Below, one piece after another: positions 46,510-57,790 of a stretch of 64,000 nt of DNA. A model generated the notes under the pieces. The model was not told the origin of the DNA. It saw only the letters and a program-made list of their open reading frames with translations, and made no database searches. The translations under genes were made by a program, and so were the position numbers. This stretch comes from Branchiostoma floridae (Eukaryota; Chordata; Leptocardii; Amphioxiformes; Branchiostomatidae), in assembly GCF_000003815.2 (NCBI RefSeq), contig NC_049990.1, positions 4,653,803 to 4,717,802 of the forward strand. Direction: 5' to 3'. The number at the start of each line of letters is the position of its first letter. Within the stretch, counting starts at the first letter, position 1.

Positions 46510-47110
46510 TCCGTACAACTTGTTACGAAAGTTTATTTTAGTAACACTGAAGAGGAGTGATGGCTGTTTGAGAGATTGAAGATCAGAGTAGAAAGTATTT
46601 CCGATTCCAAGTCCAATCCTACAATTGAAAAGGTCCCCGTGCTGTCTTCCCAGACAACGCTAATTGGCCATCTTCTCACAGTCTTCAGCCCACCTTACAA
46701 ACTGCTGTCCAATTAATCAGGACCACTTTCTCCTCATTAAGCCCCAGGGGGGCTGAAGTAATTGAGGAGTATCTGTAATGAGGGAAAACAGGTGACATAA
46801 TTGGCAGTTAGAATTGCCCAGTGTGTGGTGATAGTGTCCCTTGTGGTCTGGCCCAGTTTTCACTTTCTTCTGTTCAAGGTTCTTGTTATGCAGACTCCAT
46901 GCGGAGGAATAAATCTTCTAATATTGACTGTGTCCCTTGTGGTCTTATAGCCTGGGTATTATGTGATTTAGATTGCAGGGGCTCTCATACTTGTTCCCTC
47001 AAAAAGATATGAGAAAGTGAGTCTAGCATGGCAGTTCTGGGTGAAGATCAGAGAAAGTATTTCCGATTCTAAGTCCAATCCTACAATTCAAGGTCCCAGT
47101 GCTCTCTTCC
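46510..47110. repeat. Local duplication carrying the empty retrotransposon site
   Basis: AAGTATTTCCGATTCCAAGT and CCAATCCTACAATT at about 46590 recur at 47053, followed in both by GGTCCC and the site later hit by the retrotransposon. GTGTCCCTTGTGGTCT is also repeated within (46837 and 46931). Confidence 0.7.
46620..46815. promoter_or_regulatory. Candidate enhancer inside the TMTC4 first intron
   Basis: The block carries a run of homeodomain-like cores (CTAATTGGCC, TCCAATTAATCAGG, CTCATTAAG, AGTAATTGAGG, CATAATTGGC) within about 150 bases of non-repetitive sequence, located about 3.4 kb after the TMTC4 donor. Confidence 0.3.
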
Positions 47111-47352
47111 CTCCCTCCTGAACACCCTACGAGAGCCCTGCTAGACTTCGATCCCAAGCAGGCTGGATGGCGGCGACCACGGGGGGCGCCTCGCACCCGC
47201 TGGATGGACGTTGTGACCAGAGACCTCCGCAGCATCAACATCACACCCCAGTAGGCGCAGCTAGCAGCATTGAGTAGAGGGCGGTGGAGAACTCTAGTGC
47301 ACGCAGTCGGCTCTACGCACCATGTGCAAGAGGATGAGTGAGTGAGTGAGTG
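47111..47352 (+). mobile_element. 5'-truncated non-LTR insertion with 13-bp target duplication
   Basis: The insert, 242 bases, encodes in one frame a retrotransposon C-terminal tail: PRTRWMDVVTRDLR followed, after a TAG at 47252, by RGRWRTLVHAV, and ends at TGA 47339. This RW-D-V-x-D-L...RWR-x-LV pattern is typical of the end of RT-encoding ORFs. It finishes in a (GAGT)n tail at 47335-47355. AGTGCTCTCTTCC flanks it on both sides (47098-47110 and 47353-47365). A paralogous empty site lies at 46631-46657. Confidence 0.82.
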
Positions 47353-47355
47353 AGT
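47335..47355. repeat. (GAGT)n tail of the retrotransposon insertion
   Basis: Five GAGT units close the insert at 47111-47352 and merge with the right target duplication, as expected for a non-LTR element with a simple-repeat tail. Confidence 0.85.
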
Positions 47356-47365
47356 GCTCTCTTCC

Positions 47366-48088
47366 CAGACAAGTGGTAAAGTAGATGGGAAAGTACTAAA
47401 TTAAAGGAGATAGTTTTCCCTTCTTCAAGTTCTTGCTATGTCAGTCCTCTAATTTCAATGACTTACAATTGGCAGCATCTTAAGATTTAGCTTTTAAGTG
47501 ATTGACTGATTTCCTTGTCGCATTCTTGTAATAGAATATACAAAACGCAGACCTCTGAGGCTCAGATGATGCACAGTACCTGCCGATAATGTCCCCTGTG
47601 CTCTGACCTAGTCCTCCCTTCTCTTTTCTCTGTCCTACTGAAATGATATCCACTCTAATGGAAGTTGACAACAGCTGAAAGATTCAGGATTTCCTGCCTT
47701 TTGATGTGATTGATTTCCTTGTTGTTACATAGAAAATGTAGACTCCTGAGGATGTTCAATACCTTCTCATGTCCCTTGTGCTTTGACCTAGTTCTCCCCT
47801 TCTGCTTGACCTGTTACCCCCAAGAAACTCATTACAGTGTCTTTGAGAAGCCACAAGCCTTTCTTAGGAAAAGTAACCATCTGTGCTACTGAGAAAATAC
47901 CTGCATTTAAGGCTTTATGGTAACTTGGGGTATTTTAAGCTCAGGATGTCATGTCAAGCCTTGGCCTCTGTTTTCAAACTGCCACAAGTGAAGAACTTAC
48001 ACACTTATATGTGAGTGACGTGATTGACCAAATTCCTAGGGACATTACAGATTCATACTTTAGAATCTTTCCTCTGTATAGCCTTAGG
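47366..48088. other. Unassigned
   Basis: Two loosely similar segments (GATTTCCTTGTCGCATTC at 47507 and GATTTCCTTGTTGTTACA at 47712; GTCCCTTGTGCTTTGACCTA and its relative) suggest an old duplication of about 205 bases. Confidence 0.4.
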
Positions 48089-48217
48089 ACCATCTCCATA
48101 GTGACTGCTGGCTCAAATCTTTCGCTTTCTACTGGCCACGGATCCACGGATTTGCTGGCTATCTATGGTTTGAGCGAAAACGAAAGGATTGAGCCAGCGG
48201 TCACTATGGAGGATGGT
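48089..48217. repeat. Long hairpin, 129 bp, about 36-base arms
   Basis: ACCATCTCCATAGTGACTGC at 48089 and following bases to 48124 are mirrored by 48181-48217 with few mismatches, leaving a loop of about 56 bases. It may be a short MITE or a transcribed hairpin. A 108-codon reading frame across it is a by-product. Confidence 0.6.
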
Positions 48218-48438
48218 AAGATCTATTTGCCCATTTTGAATTGGGTTATAACAAAATCTAAAAAGAAGGAAAACTAGACAAGAGATGTTTTTCACTGTTT
48301 TAATTTTTTTTGTCAACATTTCAAGAGAAATGTCATTACATTTCAAGAGACTGTCATTACAAGAGAAAAAGGAAAGAAACAGGGATGTGTCAAGCTACCC
48401 ACGACAGGTTACTTGTCCCCTGAGCTCCCACCAACTAA

Positions 48439-49159
48439 GGCCCACTTCAAACAGACAACACTTATATAGTCGTGCGACTGTTATTGACTATTCGTTGTGG
48501 GCAACGGTTGTCTTTAGACATGCGTTCAGAGTATTGCGGGACACCCGCGGCGCAGGATTCCACTGCGGTGCGTGCGTGCGTGACCCACAGTGACCTCTTG
48601 CTTGCAAATTAAAAATGGCGGGAGAATTCTTCATTTTCGTCATGCAGCAGATTACTATTCTTTTGCTTGCAAACAAACATTGTCCCCAACAAAGAATGAC
48701 ACAGAGACGGGAAAATCTGGAATTAAACCCGGCGTTCGTGGCCACCGGTGGTATTACAGATTACTACTAGTATCATGAAGGATGTAGCCACTGGTGGCGG
48801 GACATTGCGCTGGAACAGGCAGTTTCTGATGACAAAAATACGTTTCCATTACTGACTGCATGTATATTTACGGAGAAAAATGCCCTTTCAAATAGAAAAA
48901 AAACATGCTGCAGGCTTATTTGCATATGATCCAGTCCCGTCGCCGGCGACGATTTTTCTTTAGACATGTGAGGAATAGTCGCAGACCCCCCGCTGAAGGG
49001 TCGCGCGACTGGGTCCGAGGTGGTCGCACGATGATTCCATAAAAACCCTCGCACGACTATTTTGATCCTCTTTAGACAGCCTAAAAATATCGTCGCCGGC
49101 AACGTTGTCTACAACAACAGTCGCACGACTATGAAAGTGTTGTCTGTCTAAAGTCGGCC
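48439..49159. mobile_element. Harbinger-like non-autonomous element, 721 bp, TAA target duplication
   Basis: The ends are GGCCCACTTCAAACAGACAA and the complement of GGCCGACTTTAGACAGACAA, and the inverted similarity continues through ATAGTCGTGCGACTGTT. TAA lies on both sides (48436-48438 and 49160-49162). Internal sub-repeats (TTTAGACATG, TCGCACGACTAT) are scattered. No transposase frame is seen. Confidence 0.78.
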
Positions 49160-49289
49160 TAACCCACTCCTGCCAACTTGACTCCTGTCCCTTGCCATCA
49201 GTCTTGCCTGCCCCTGTTTTCCTATAAAGAGTCCTGGCAGGCGTATAGATCAGTCCTGGGGTCTGTGAAGGATGTCAGCCATGAAATCA

Positions 49290-50515
49290 AGTTTGTGTGG
49301 TGTGAGCTGGGACCCTCACACCCAGCTGGCCAGGCTGATTACTTATCCCACAGGACCGATGGACTGGACAGGACCTTGTACCCCGGTATTCCTCATTGGG
49401 AGGGTCTACATGGGGGGATCCCATAGCTGGGACTCTCGGCACCCAACTGGTCAGGCTGATTACTTATCCCACAGGACCAATGGACTGGACAGGACCTTAT
49501 ACCCCAGTATTTCTCATTGGGAGGGTCTACATGGGGGGATCCCAGAGCTGGGACCCTCACATCCAACTGGCCAAGCTGATTACTTATCCCACAGGACCAA
49601 TGGACTGGACAGGACCTTGTACCCCAGTATTCCTCATTGGGAGGGTCTACATGGGGGGATGCCAGAGCTGGAACTCTCAGACCCAACTGGCCAAGCTGAT
49701 TACTTATCCCACAGGACCGATGGACTGGACAGGACCTTATAGCACAGTAATACTCACTGGGAGGGTCTGTATGGGGGGATCCCAGAGCTGGTACCCTCAC
49801 ACACAACTGGCCATGATGATTACTTATCCCACAGGACCGATGGACTGGACAGGACCTTATAGCACAGTATTCCTCATTGGGTGGGTCTGTATGGGGGAAT
49901 CCCAGAGCTGGGACCCTCACACCCAACTGGCCATGATGATTACTTATCCCACAGGACCGATGGACTGGACAGGACCTTACACCCCAGTATTCCTCATTGG
50001 GAAGGTCTACATGGGGGGATCCCAGAGCTGGGACCCTCACACCCAACTGGCTAGGCTGATTACTTTAATATCCCACAGGACCAATGGACTGGACAGGACC
50101 TTGTACCCCAGTATTCCTCACTGGGACTTGCTATCAATGTGAGGGTCTGTATGGGGGGATCCCAGAGCTGGGACCCTCACACCCAACTGGTCAGGCTGAT
50201 TACTTATCCCACAGGACTGATGGACTGGACAGGACCTTACACCCCAGTATTCCTCATTGGGAGGGTCTACATGGGGGGATCCCAGAGCTTGGACCCTCAC
50301 ACCCAACTGGCTAGGCTGATTACTTTAATATCCCACAGGACCAATGGACTGGACAGGACCTTATACCCCAGTATTCCTCATTGGGAGGGTCTACATGGGG
50401 GGATCCCAGAGCTGGGACCCTCACACCCAACTGGCCAAGCTGATTACTTATCCCACAGGACTGATGGACTGGACAGGACCTACCTTGGGGGCCAGCCGGG
50501 ATTGGGCAGCTAGGA
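49290..50515. repeat. Minisatellite, 120-bp unit, ten copies
   Basis: The unit contains CCAACTGGCCAGGCTGATTA, TATCCCACAGGACCGATGGA, CTGGACAGGACCTTATACCC and GTATTCCTCATTGGGAGGGT. Most units are exactly 120 bases; two are longer by about 5 and 20. Because 120 is divisible by three and stops are absent in several frames, long open frames run through it on both strands (248 codons plus, 217 minus). Diverged half-units continue to about 50850. Confidence 0.9.
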
Positions 50516-51246
50516 CAGTTCATTCAGTGCCCCAAGACAGTCAGGCCCACTGATCTCCTATTAGTGCTCCAGTGAGTTTGTGCCAGAGGAGGTCCACCTG
50601 CCCTTTTCCACCAGACGGAAAATGGGGGGATCCAGAAACAGTGGACTGGACAGGACCTTATACCCTGTCATTCCTCAAGTTGGGACTTCAATCGTACAAC
50701 TGTAAGTCTACATGAGGGTCTGATAGGGGGATCCCAGAAACGGTGGACTGGATAGAGGACTAGTCTTGTGCCTCAGTAAACTTCACTGTGACTTGCTGTC
50801 AATCCTAAGTCTACAAGAGGATCTGTGGATATGGAGTGATATGGGAGCCACAACAAACTAAATAGGATAGCATAGCATCTCTCTCTTCATGTTGACATTG
50901 ACAGCTTCCCCTTTGTCAGCATGAAAGCTCATCTGTCATTCTGTGTTGGTACAATCCATGTTCAACTGAAAAAGCAATATGCTTTCCTCGAATTTCAATC
51001 GCTCAAGCATCAACCTTCCTCATGTTCATGAGTGATGTGAGTCAATGACTCGGAAATGAAAGTTACAAATTTCTTCAATGTACTTTCTTTGCTGAAAAAT
51101 TCGAAAATAAAAAAAATGGGAAAATTTGTAGAGTAGAGTCCTTCGGTTAGTCAGGAATCTCGCTCCAGTTGAAGCTGCTCCTCTCTTCAGTCAGCATACT
51201 GACATATTGGGTTTATGTGGTTTGTCCAGAGCTCTGTAGTTATAAT
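50516..51246. other. Minisatellite decay zone, then unassigned
   Basis: Diverged pieces of the 120-bp minisatellite (GTGGACTGGACAGGACCTTA at 50641) persist to about 50850; beyond that nothing is recognised before the 5S-SINE. Confidence 0.5.
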
Positions 51247-51503
51247 CATCGGGTATATTTTGCCAGCCAGTAGGTACCCAAAGTACGAGTAATGTGGCTG
51301 TTTAATGTGGTCGAGGCACCTCCTCGAGCACGGGACCCCGTTTTACGTCCCTCCCGGAAGACGATTTCGTGGAAAGCTTTGTGAGGCTACAGCAATCGGG
51401 ACGTCCTTGGTTGGTCCCCCATCCAAGAACTGTTCGGACTGTCGCGTTGCTTAACTTCCGAGATCGACGGATCGGATGCACCAATGCCCCACGTGGCCGT
51501 AGC
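51247..51503 (-). mobile_element. 5S rRNA-derived SINE, copy 1
   Basis: On the minus strand the 5' 100 bases are a diverged 5S rRNA: GATCTCGGAAGTTAAGCAAC (box A region) and CTTGGATGGGGGACC (box C region) keep the internal pol III promoter. The body then carries a core, ATCGTCTTCCGGGAGGGACG followed by AAAACGGGGTCCC, that also occurs in the tRNA-headed SINE at 17230. The 3' end is TGGCTGGCAAAATATACCCG and an A/T-rich tail. This 5S head places it in the SINE3 type. Confidence 0.85.
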
Positions 51504-51739
51504 TCAGTTATACATGACGGGATGATTTTCCATAACTTTGTATAACCTTATACAGTTCACTTCTCTCTTCGCTATGCAATAATATCATCACAATACGCCT
51601 CCCTGTCCGCGTGATCTCCCTCATGCAGAACTAGTCCACAAATCAAATCGGTGTCACCTTATATGACCCCTACACCCAACTGACCATGCTGATTGCAAAT
51701 CCCCCATGACCATTCCTCATGGGGACTTAGGCCTGATGG

Positions 51740-54140
51740 ATTTAGGAGTCCTGTCAAGAAGAAAATTAAGGCTCCTCCAGGATTTGTGTCTTGTCTCAGG
51801 TATTACCATTACTCTAGACATAGGGACCCTTATAACAGAATCATCAGTTTGGAATTTTACGGAGACACTGGCAATTGTGAAGATGTTACAGCTAATATCA
51901 ACTTTCATAATTCTTTTGGGTACCCTATTACTATCACTCTACAAATTAATGCTTAAAGATGTTGTTTTCAAACCCTTCTCAAGTCTTTTCCTCTAGGATT
52001 TGTGTCTTGTCTCAGGTATTACCATTAGTCTTGGAGACAGGGACCCTTGTAACAGAATCATCATTTGGGAATTTAAGGGAGACACAGGCAATTCTGTCAA
52101 GAAGAAAATTAAGGCTCCTCAAGGATTTGTGTCTTGTCTCAGGTATTACCATTAGTGTAGAGACAGGGATTCTTATAATGTCAGAATCATCATTTTGGAT
52201 TTTTACAGAGACACTGGCAATTCTGTCAAGAAGAAAATTAAGGCTCCTCCAGGATTTCAGTCTTGTCTCAGGTATTACCATTAGTGTAGAGACAGGGATT
52301 CTTATAATGTCAGAATCATCATTTTGGATTTTTACAGAGACACTGGCAATTGTGAAGATACTGGCAATAGATTGTGAAGACATTACAGCTAAAATCAACT
52401 CTCATAATTCTTCAGAGTACCTTTAGTTATTACTATCACTATACAAAAATAAGGCTTTTCCAGGATTTGTGTCTTGTCTCGTTTCAGGTATTACCATTAG
52501 TCGGGAAACAGGTACCCTCGTAACAGAATCATCTTTTGGGAATTTAAGGGAGACACTGGCAATTCTGTCAAGAAGAAAATTAAGGCTCCTCAAGGATTTG
52601 TGTCTTGTCTCAGGTGTTACCATTAGTCTGAAGACAGGGACCCTTGTAACAGAATTACATTTTGGATTTTTAGGGAGACACTGACAATTCTGTCAAGAAG
52701 AAAATGAAGGCTCCTTCAGGATTTGTGTCTTGTCTCAGGTATTATCATTAGTAGGGTTCAGGGACCCTTGGAACAGAATCATCATTTTGGATTTTTAGGG
52801 AGACACTGGCAATTGTGAAGACGTTACAGGTGACATCAACTCTATTTATACTTAAATTTCTTCTGGGTACCTTTATTTACTATCACTCTACAAATTAAGG
52901 CTCCTCCAGGACTTGTGTCTTGTCTCACATATTACCATTAGTCTGGAGGAAGGGACCCTTGTAATGTCAGAATCATCATTTTGGATTTTTACGGAGACAC
53001 TGTTCTGTCAAGAAGAAAATTAAGGCTCTTCTAGGATTTGTGTCTTGTCTCAGGTATTACCATTAGTCTTGGGACAGGGACACTTGTAAAGGAATCATCA
53101 TTTTGGATTTGTATGAAGAGTCAGACACATGATGTAACAGGTAACATCAACTCTCATAATTCTTCAGGATACTGTTTTACTGTCACTCTACAACTTAAGG
53201 CTCCTTCAAGATTTGTGTCTTGTCTCAGGTATTATCATTAGTCTGGAGACTGGGACACTTGTAATGTCAGAGTCATCATTTTGGATTTTTACGGAGACAC
53301 TGGCAATTGTGAGGACATTACAGCTAAAATCAACTCTCATAATTCTTCTGAGTAGTAATTCTTCTGGGTCTTATTACTATCACTCTACATTAAAAGGATG
53401 CTCTGGGATTTGTGTCTTGTCTCAGGTATTACTATTAGGTATTACCTGGAGACAGGGGCCCCTATAATGTCAGAATCATCATTTTGGATTTTTATGGAGA
53501 CTCTGGCAATTGTGAAGGCGTTACAGGTAATATCAACAGTCTCTCATAATTCTTCTGGATAGCCTGTTACTGTCACGGCTACTTCAGGATTTGTGTCTTG
53601 TCTCAGGTATTATCATAGTAGTCTGGAGACAGGGACCCTTGTAACAGAATCATCAGTTGGGATTTTTTGGGAGACACTGGCAATTCTGTCAAGAAGAAAA
53701 TTAAGGCTCCTCAAGGATTTGTGTCTTGTCTCAGGTATTACCATTAGTCTGGAGACAGAGACTCTTATAACAGAATCATCATTTTGGATTTTTATGGGAG
53801 ACACCAGCAATTGTGAAGACGTTACAGCTAACATCAACAGTTACTCGCATATTCCTCTGGGTACCCTATTACTGTCACTCTACAAAAATGGCATTATCAA
53901 GCCCTTTTCCTCTAGGGTAGGATTTCTGTCTTGTCTTGTGTGACAGATATTACCATTACTTTAGTCTGGAGACAGGGATCCTTGTAATGTCAGAATCATC
54001 ATTTTGGATTTTTATGGGGACACTGGCAATATATTGTGAAGACGTTACAGCTAACATCAACAGTTACTCTCATACTCTTTTGGGAACCCAATTACTATTA
54101 TTCTGCAAAAATGGTGTTATCAAGGTCTTCTTAAGAAAGT
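51740..54140. repeat. Tandem array, 120-215-bp unit, about 14 copies
   Basis: GTCAAGAAGAAAATTAAGGC, TCCAGGATTTGTGTCTTGTC, TCAGGTATTACCATTAGTCT, CAGAATCATCATTTTGGATT and GGAGACACTGGCAATT recur. Unit length varies because an AGCTAACATCAACTCTCATAA block is present only in some units. Confidence 0.85.
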
Positions 54141-54529
54141 TTACCTTGAAGTTTCACACCTGGATATCTGCATATTAAAAAAGGGTAAAGCAGTCATTCT
54201 CAGTTGAAGTGAAGCATGATGCTTTTTTCAAGTAGCTAGTGTAGTGTTCTAGTCAGCGTCCATCCTTCTGTCCATTGACAGAATTTTGCTGCTGGGGATG
54301 GACAAAAATTTTGCCCATATTGTCCTCTGTGACGGACAAAAATCGGCATGTAAAAATGCCATTGAACCAATTAGAGTCTACAAGCAAACTTTGCCCCTTA
54401 AAATACAGGAAATAGCATTTCAGAGGGTCTAGATTTTAAAACGTGCTCCCAAAGCACCCTAGGATTGTTGCACCTTCAGCGCTCAACAGGTTTTCCAAAT
54501 TCAAAATCCTGGGGGCGAAAAAAAATTCA

Positions 54530-54785
54530 GGCTGGCTAGAACAGTGAGCTAGTGATAGTAGCATGCCTGAGGATGAACCTGTCAGTGTCAGTCTGTACAC
54601 ACTTGATGTCCTCCTCATGGCAGATGTAGACAAGGGCGCCAACTTACATTCTAGTTTCAGGCTGGCTAGAACACTGAACGAGTGATAGTAGCATGCCTGA
54701 GGATGAGCCTTTCAGTGTCAGTCTTTACACACTTGATGTCCGCCTCATGGCAGACATAGACAAGGGCGCCAACATATATCCAACT
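54530..54785. repeat. Direct duplication, about 127-bp unit
   Basis: CAGGCTGGCTAGAACA, AGTAGCATGCCTGAGGATGA and GACAAGGGCGCCAAC occur twice (54528 and 54657). Both copies stay open from the shared ATG (MPEDEP-SVSLYTLDV), with two or three silent differences, so former coding sequence is possible, but no family is recognised. Confidence 0.7.
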
Positions 54786-55234
54786 GCTCCTGGGAGACTA
54801 ATTAGAAGTCATGGCCAGATCACCCCGAGACGGATCCGTCATCTTGGTGCTGACAAACGGGACTGGAGGAAGCTTACAGCCTGCAGCGCAGCCGACGGAC
54901 GATGATAATGCAGCTTCAGTATGGCTCGTATATTCAGCCATGCACCCCTACCTACCTTGTCCCTTGACCTCCTTGTCGTTGGGTGGAAAACGTAGACATG
55001 AAGATGGAGAGTTGTCTCCAGGCCTGTCTGTATCTTACTACAGTCAGCCTTTCCTGCAGATTGAGGGATGTCCATTCTATCAGGGCTTGAAATACTTTTT
55101 TCTGTCTACCTGCACTTTTGACATTACCTGTACCAGACAAATGTTACCTGCACCATTCATATATACAACAAAAGTGGATAAAGCAACCTTTTGACAGACA
55201 GCCATCCGATTTTGGAAACGGTCAGATGTTTCAG
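54786..55234. other. Unassigned
   Basis: Moderately GC-rich with overlapping short frames on both strands (up to 127 codons). The plus-strand frame following the 54657 duplicate continues to 54905 but matches no family I know. Confidence 0.35.
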
Positions 55235-55370
55235 ACAGCAATCCGGCATCTTTCGTCAGTGACACTGTCTGAAACGTTTGACTGTTTCCAAAATCTTATT
55301 CTGTTGCTTGAGTAACTCCTTTTTGGCGTATCTTATTACCTGGATGTCTTTACCTTCATTGACATGAAAA
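55235..55370. repeat. Dispersed repeat, copy 2
   Basis: This segment matches 2040-2190, including CTGTCTGAAACGTTTGAC and TTTTGGCGTATCTTATTACC. Upstream (55225-55280) GTTTCAGACAG and CTGTCTGAAAC form a small inverted repeat. Confidence 0.55.
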
Positions 55371-55479
55371 TATCATCGTTGATGCAATTTCTTTCAAATG
55401 ATGAACAAGCCCAAAACTATACGTGTAATAACAAGTTAATTAGAAATTCTAATGAATACAAGTGCGTCTGAATGTTGAA

Positions 55480-55830
55480 ACATTAACACCCCCGAAGTGA
55501 TCAATGACGATGAAATGTTCCAAATTGCCGAATTCGAGGTGACCAGTCAAATAAAGCTGACCTCAAGGCGACATCTGAGCTCTGTCTGGTCTTGCTCATT
55601 AGCTTCCCGGTTTTCAATTAACGTAGTTCGATTTCGGCTTCCAAATGTATGAGGCCTTGAGCCGCGGGTCAGCAATCTCCCTCCCAGAATCAATAGAGGC
55701 TTTATGTTTCGGGATTATCGCAGATGGATTCATTGATTTTCGTTGGTGTCGTCCTTTTCTTGGCTTATTCAGACATATAAAAGTTACCCAGATGTTGTTA
55801 TCCATAACCTTTTCCTGTAGCAAGCTGAAT
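55480..55830. promoter_or_regulatory. Single-copy block, regulatory-like
   Basis: Non-repetitive, moderately GC-balanced sequence with TTCAATTAACG, GTGATCAATGACG and GATTCATTGATTTT motifs between two repeat-dense regions. Short frames on both strands have no recognisable domain. Confidence 0.22.
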
Positions 55831-56180
55831 TAGTGTTGGGTCCCTTGACGCATAGTTTTAAGCTAGCTGCAAATTTGGCTTGTTTCACAAATTGCCGACC
55901 TATCTATGGCTACAAAATGGGATTCTGGAATGTAATAACCTATCCCAAACCATAAAAAGGTAGTCAATAATCTTTGAGCTATGCTGATAGAAAATTTACC
56001 AACCAAAGTAACGAACGAACAATTAAGAAACCAGACTAACCATTCAAGCAAGCATCTGTATCTGTATCTATATAGCCGGTATAACAGGCCTTCGGCGTAA
56101 CACAGCAGCTTCGCAGGCACGCGGCACGGCAGCAGCAAACAATGATTCAAGCAAGCAAGCAAGGAACTAATAACACACTC
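55831..56180. other. Unassigned
   Basis: Nothing is recognised; short GCAAGCAAGCAAGGAA repeats lead into the AACC microsatellite. Confidence 0.45.
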
Positions 56181-56293
56181 ACCAACCAACCAACCAACCA
56201 ACCAACCAACCAACCAACCAACCAACCAACCAACCAACCAACCAACCAGCCATTCAACAACCAACCAACCAACCAACCAACCGACCAACCAAA
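56181..56293. repeat. (AACC)n microsatellite
   Basis: Seventeen or more AACC units at 56181-56248, a short interruption (GCCATTCAACAA), then more units to 56293. Gly-Trp-Leu-Val reading frames on the minus strand are by-products. Confidence 0.95.
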
Positions 56294-56619
56294 ACATTTA
56301 ATAATTTCTTTTCTTATCAGCCTGTTACAAACTAAGCAACCAACCAACAACCAAAAATTTAGTCTTCACCATCAGTTCTGAGCTGTTCAAACTTACCACC
56401 AACAATTACTAGCTAAACTTCAATCCATCCATTATACAAACTTAATGTCAAAAACATAACCTTCTTCATTAAGGTAATAAGTATTCCGCCTCCCCTTTAG
56501 CGGAGTGTGAAAGTAACCCGAGCCCTGCGCGGTCCCAGTCCTGTCGTAAGGCCCCAGGTAGCAGGTGTGTCTCGGCAGGTTTTATGGACACAAAATTGAT
56601 TTTCTCTGCCACAATTTGC

Positions 56620-57600
56620 AACAGTTCCAACCCTTCATAGCTGAACGCAGGCCTAGGGAATTGGTTTTGTGTGTGGCCAGATTTCTTAAGGGTCCTTTAT
56701 GCTGAATGTCTTTTCTGAAACTGACTTGATTTTAGGGTAACAAATTAGGGGTGTTTTCCTCAAACAACCCCCAAGCTATAAAAGAAGGTCTGGGGAATTG
56801 GTTTTGTGTTTGGTTGAGATTTCTTGGGCGACATTATGTCGATTTTCTTGTTTAAAACTGACTTGATTTGGGGGTAACAGATTGCAGGTATTTTCCTTAA
56901 ACAACTCCGCAAGGGATAAAAGCACGATTAGGGAATTGGTTTTGTGTATGGTTGAGATTTCCTAAGGTCCATTATGGTGACTATCTTGTCTAAAACTGAC
57001 TTGATTTTAGAGTAACAAATTGGGCATTTTCCTTAAACTCCCAACGGATAAAAGCTGCTTTAGGGAATTGATTTCGTGTATGTCTGAGACTTCTAAAGTT
57101 ATATTATGCCAACTTTCTTCCCAACTGAAACTGGCTTGATTTTGGGTAACAAATTAGGGGTGTTTTTCTGAAACAACTCCAAAGGGATAAAAGCTGGTCT
57201 GGGGAATTGGTTTTGTGTTTGGTTGAGATTTCTTGGGTGACATTATGCTGACTGTCTTGGCTGAAACTGACTTGGTTTTAGGGTAACAGATTAGGGGGAT
57301 TTTCCTGAAACAACTCCTTAACCAACTCCCAAGGGGTAGAAAGATGTCTTAGAATTACTTCCAGGTATGTCTGAGATTTCTTAAGTTACATTATGCCAAC
57401 TTTCTTCTCAACTGAACTGGCTGGATTTCGGTAGTAACCAATCGGGCTAATCAGGATAGAGGCAGGTCAGGGAAATTGAAATATTTGTGTGTGGTCATGG
57501 CAGAATTCTTAAAGGTCCATTATACTGACTATCATGTCGGAAACTGACTTGATTTTCGGGTAACAGATTTGAGGCATTTTCATTTCAACAATTCACAAGG
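56620..57600. repeat. Tandem array, about 135-bp unit, seven or eight copies
   Basis: GGGAATTGGTTTTGTGT, GTTGAGATTTCTTGGG, AAACTGACTTGATTTTAGGG and TTTTCCTTAAACAACTCC repeat. Copies after 57330 are more diverged. Confidence 0.82.
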
Positions 57601-57684
57601 GCCAAGCCTACACCATTTCTCCCTAATGTTATATCAAAAGCTATCTGGAACACAGGATGTCCAGCACGAAACACACACTTCTTT

Positions 57685-57790
57685 TTTTATTTATTTATTT
57701 ATTCGTTCGGCTGTTTACAGACAGCCAGGGCTGCCCAACTAGCCATAGGCTATTGCCAAGGGCTAGCCCTGGGAGGGAACAATACATGTT
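57685..57790 (-). mobile_element. Probable retrotransposon 3' end with (TAAA)n tail, minus strand
   Basis: On the minus strand, GGGCTAGCCCTTGGCAATAG and further hairpin-forming sequence lead into repeated AATA units (plus-strand TTTA repeats at 57690-57704). The layout fits the 3' UTR and simple tail of a non-LTR element. No coding part is adjacent. Confidence 0.5.

Noticed and set aside
47951-48277. 108-codon plus-strand frame
   Set aside because: It spans an inverted repeat (48089-48217) whose symmetry explains the open frame; no family resemblance.
49393-50142. Long open frames (248 codons plus, 217 codons minus)
   Set aside because: Both strands are open because the minisatellite unit is exactly 120 bases and lacks stops in several frames; there is no start context, domain or splice structure.
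51247-51503. Genuine 5S rRNA gene
   Set aside because: The 5S portion is diverged in stems and is fused to a SINE body and tail, with a second copy having the same fusion.
55863-56350. Frames with repeated Gly-Trp-Leu-Val or Pro-Thr-Asn-Gln
   Set aside because: These are read-throughs of the AACC microsatellite.
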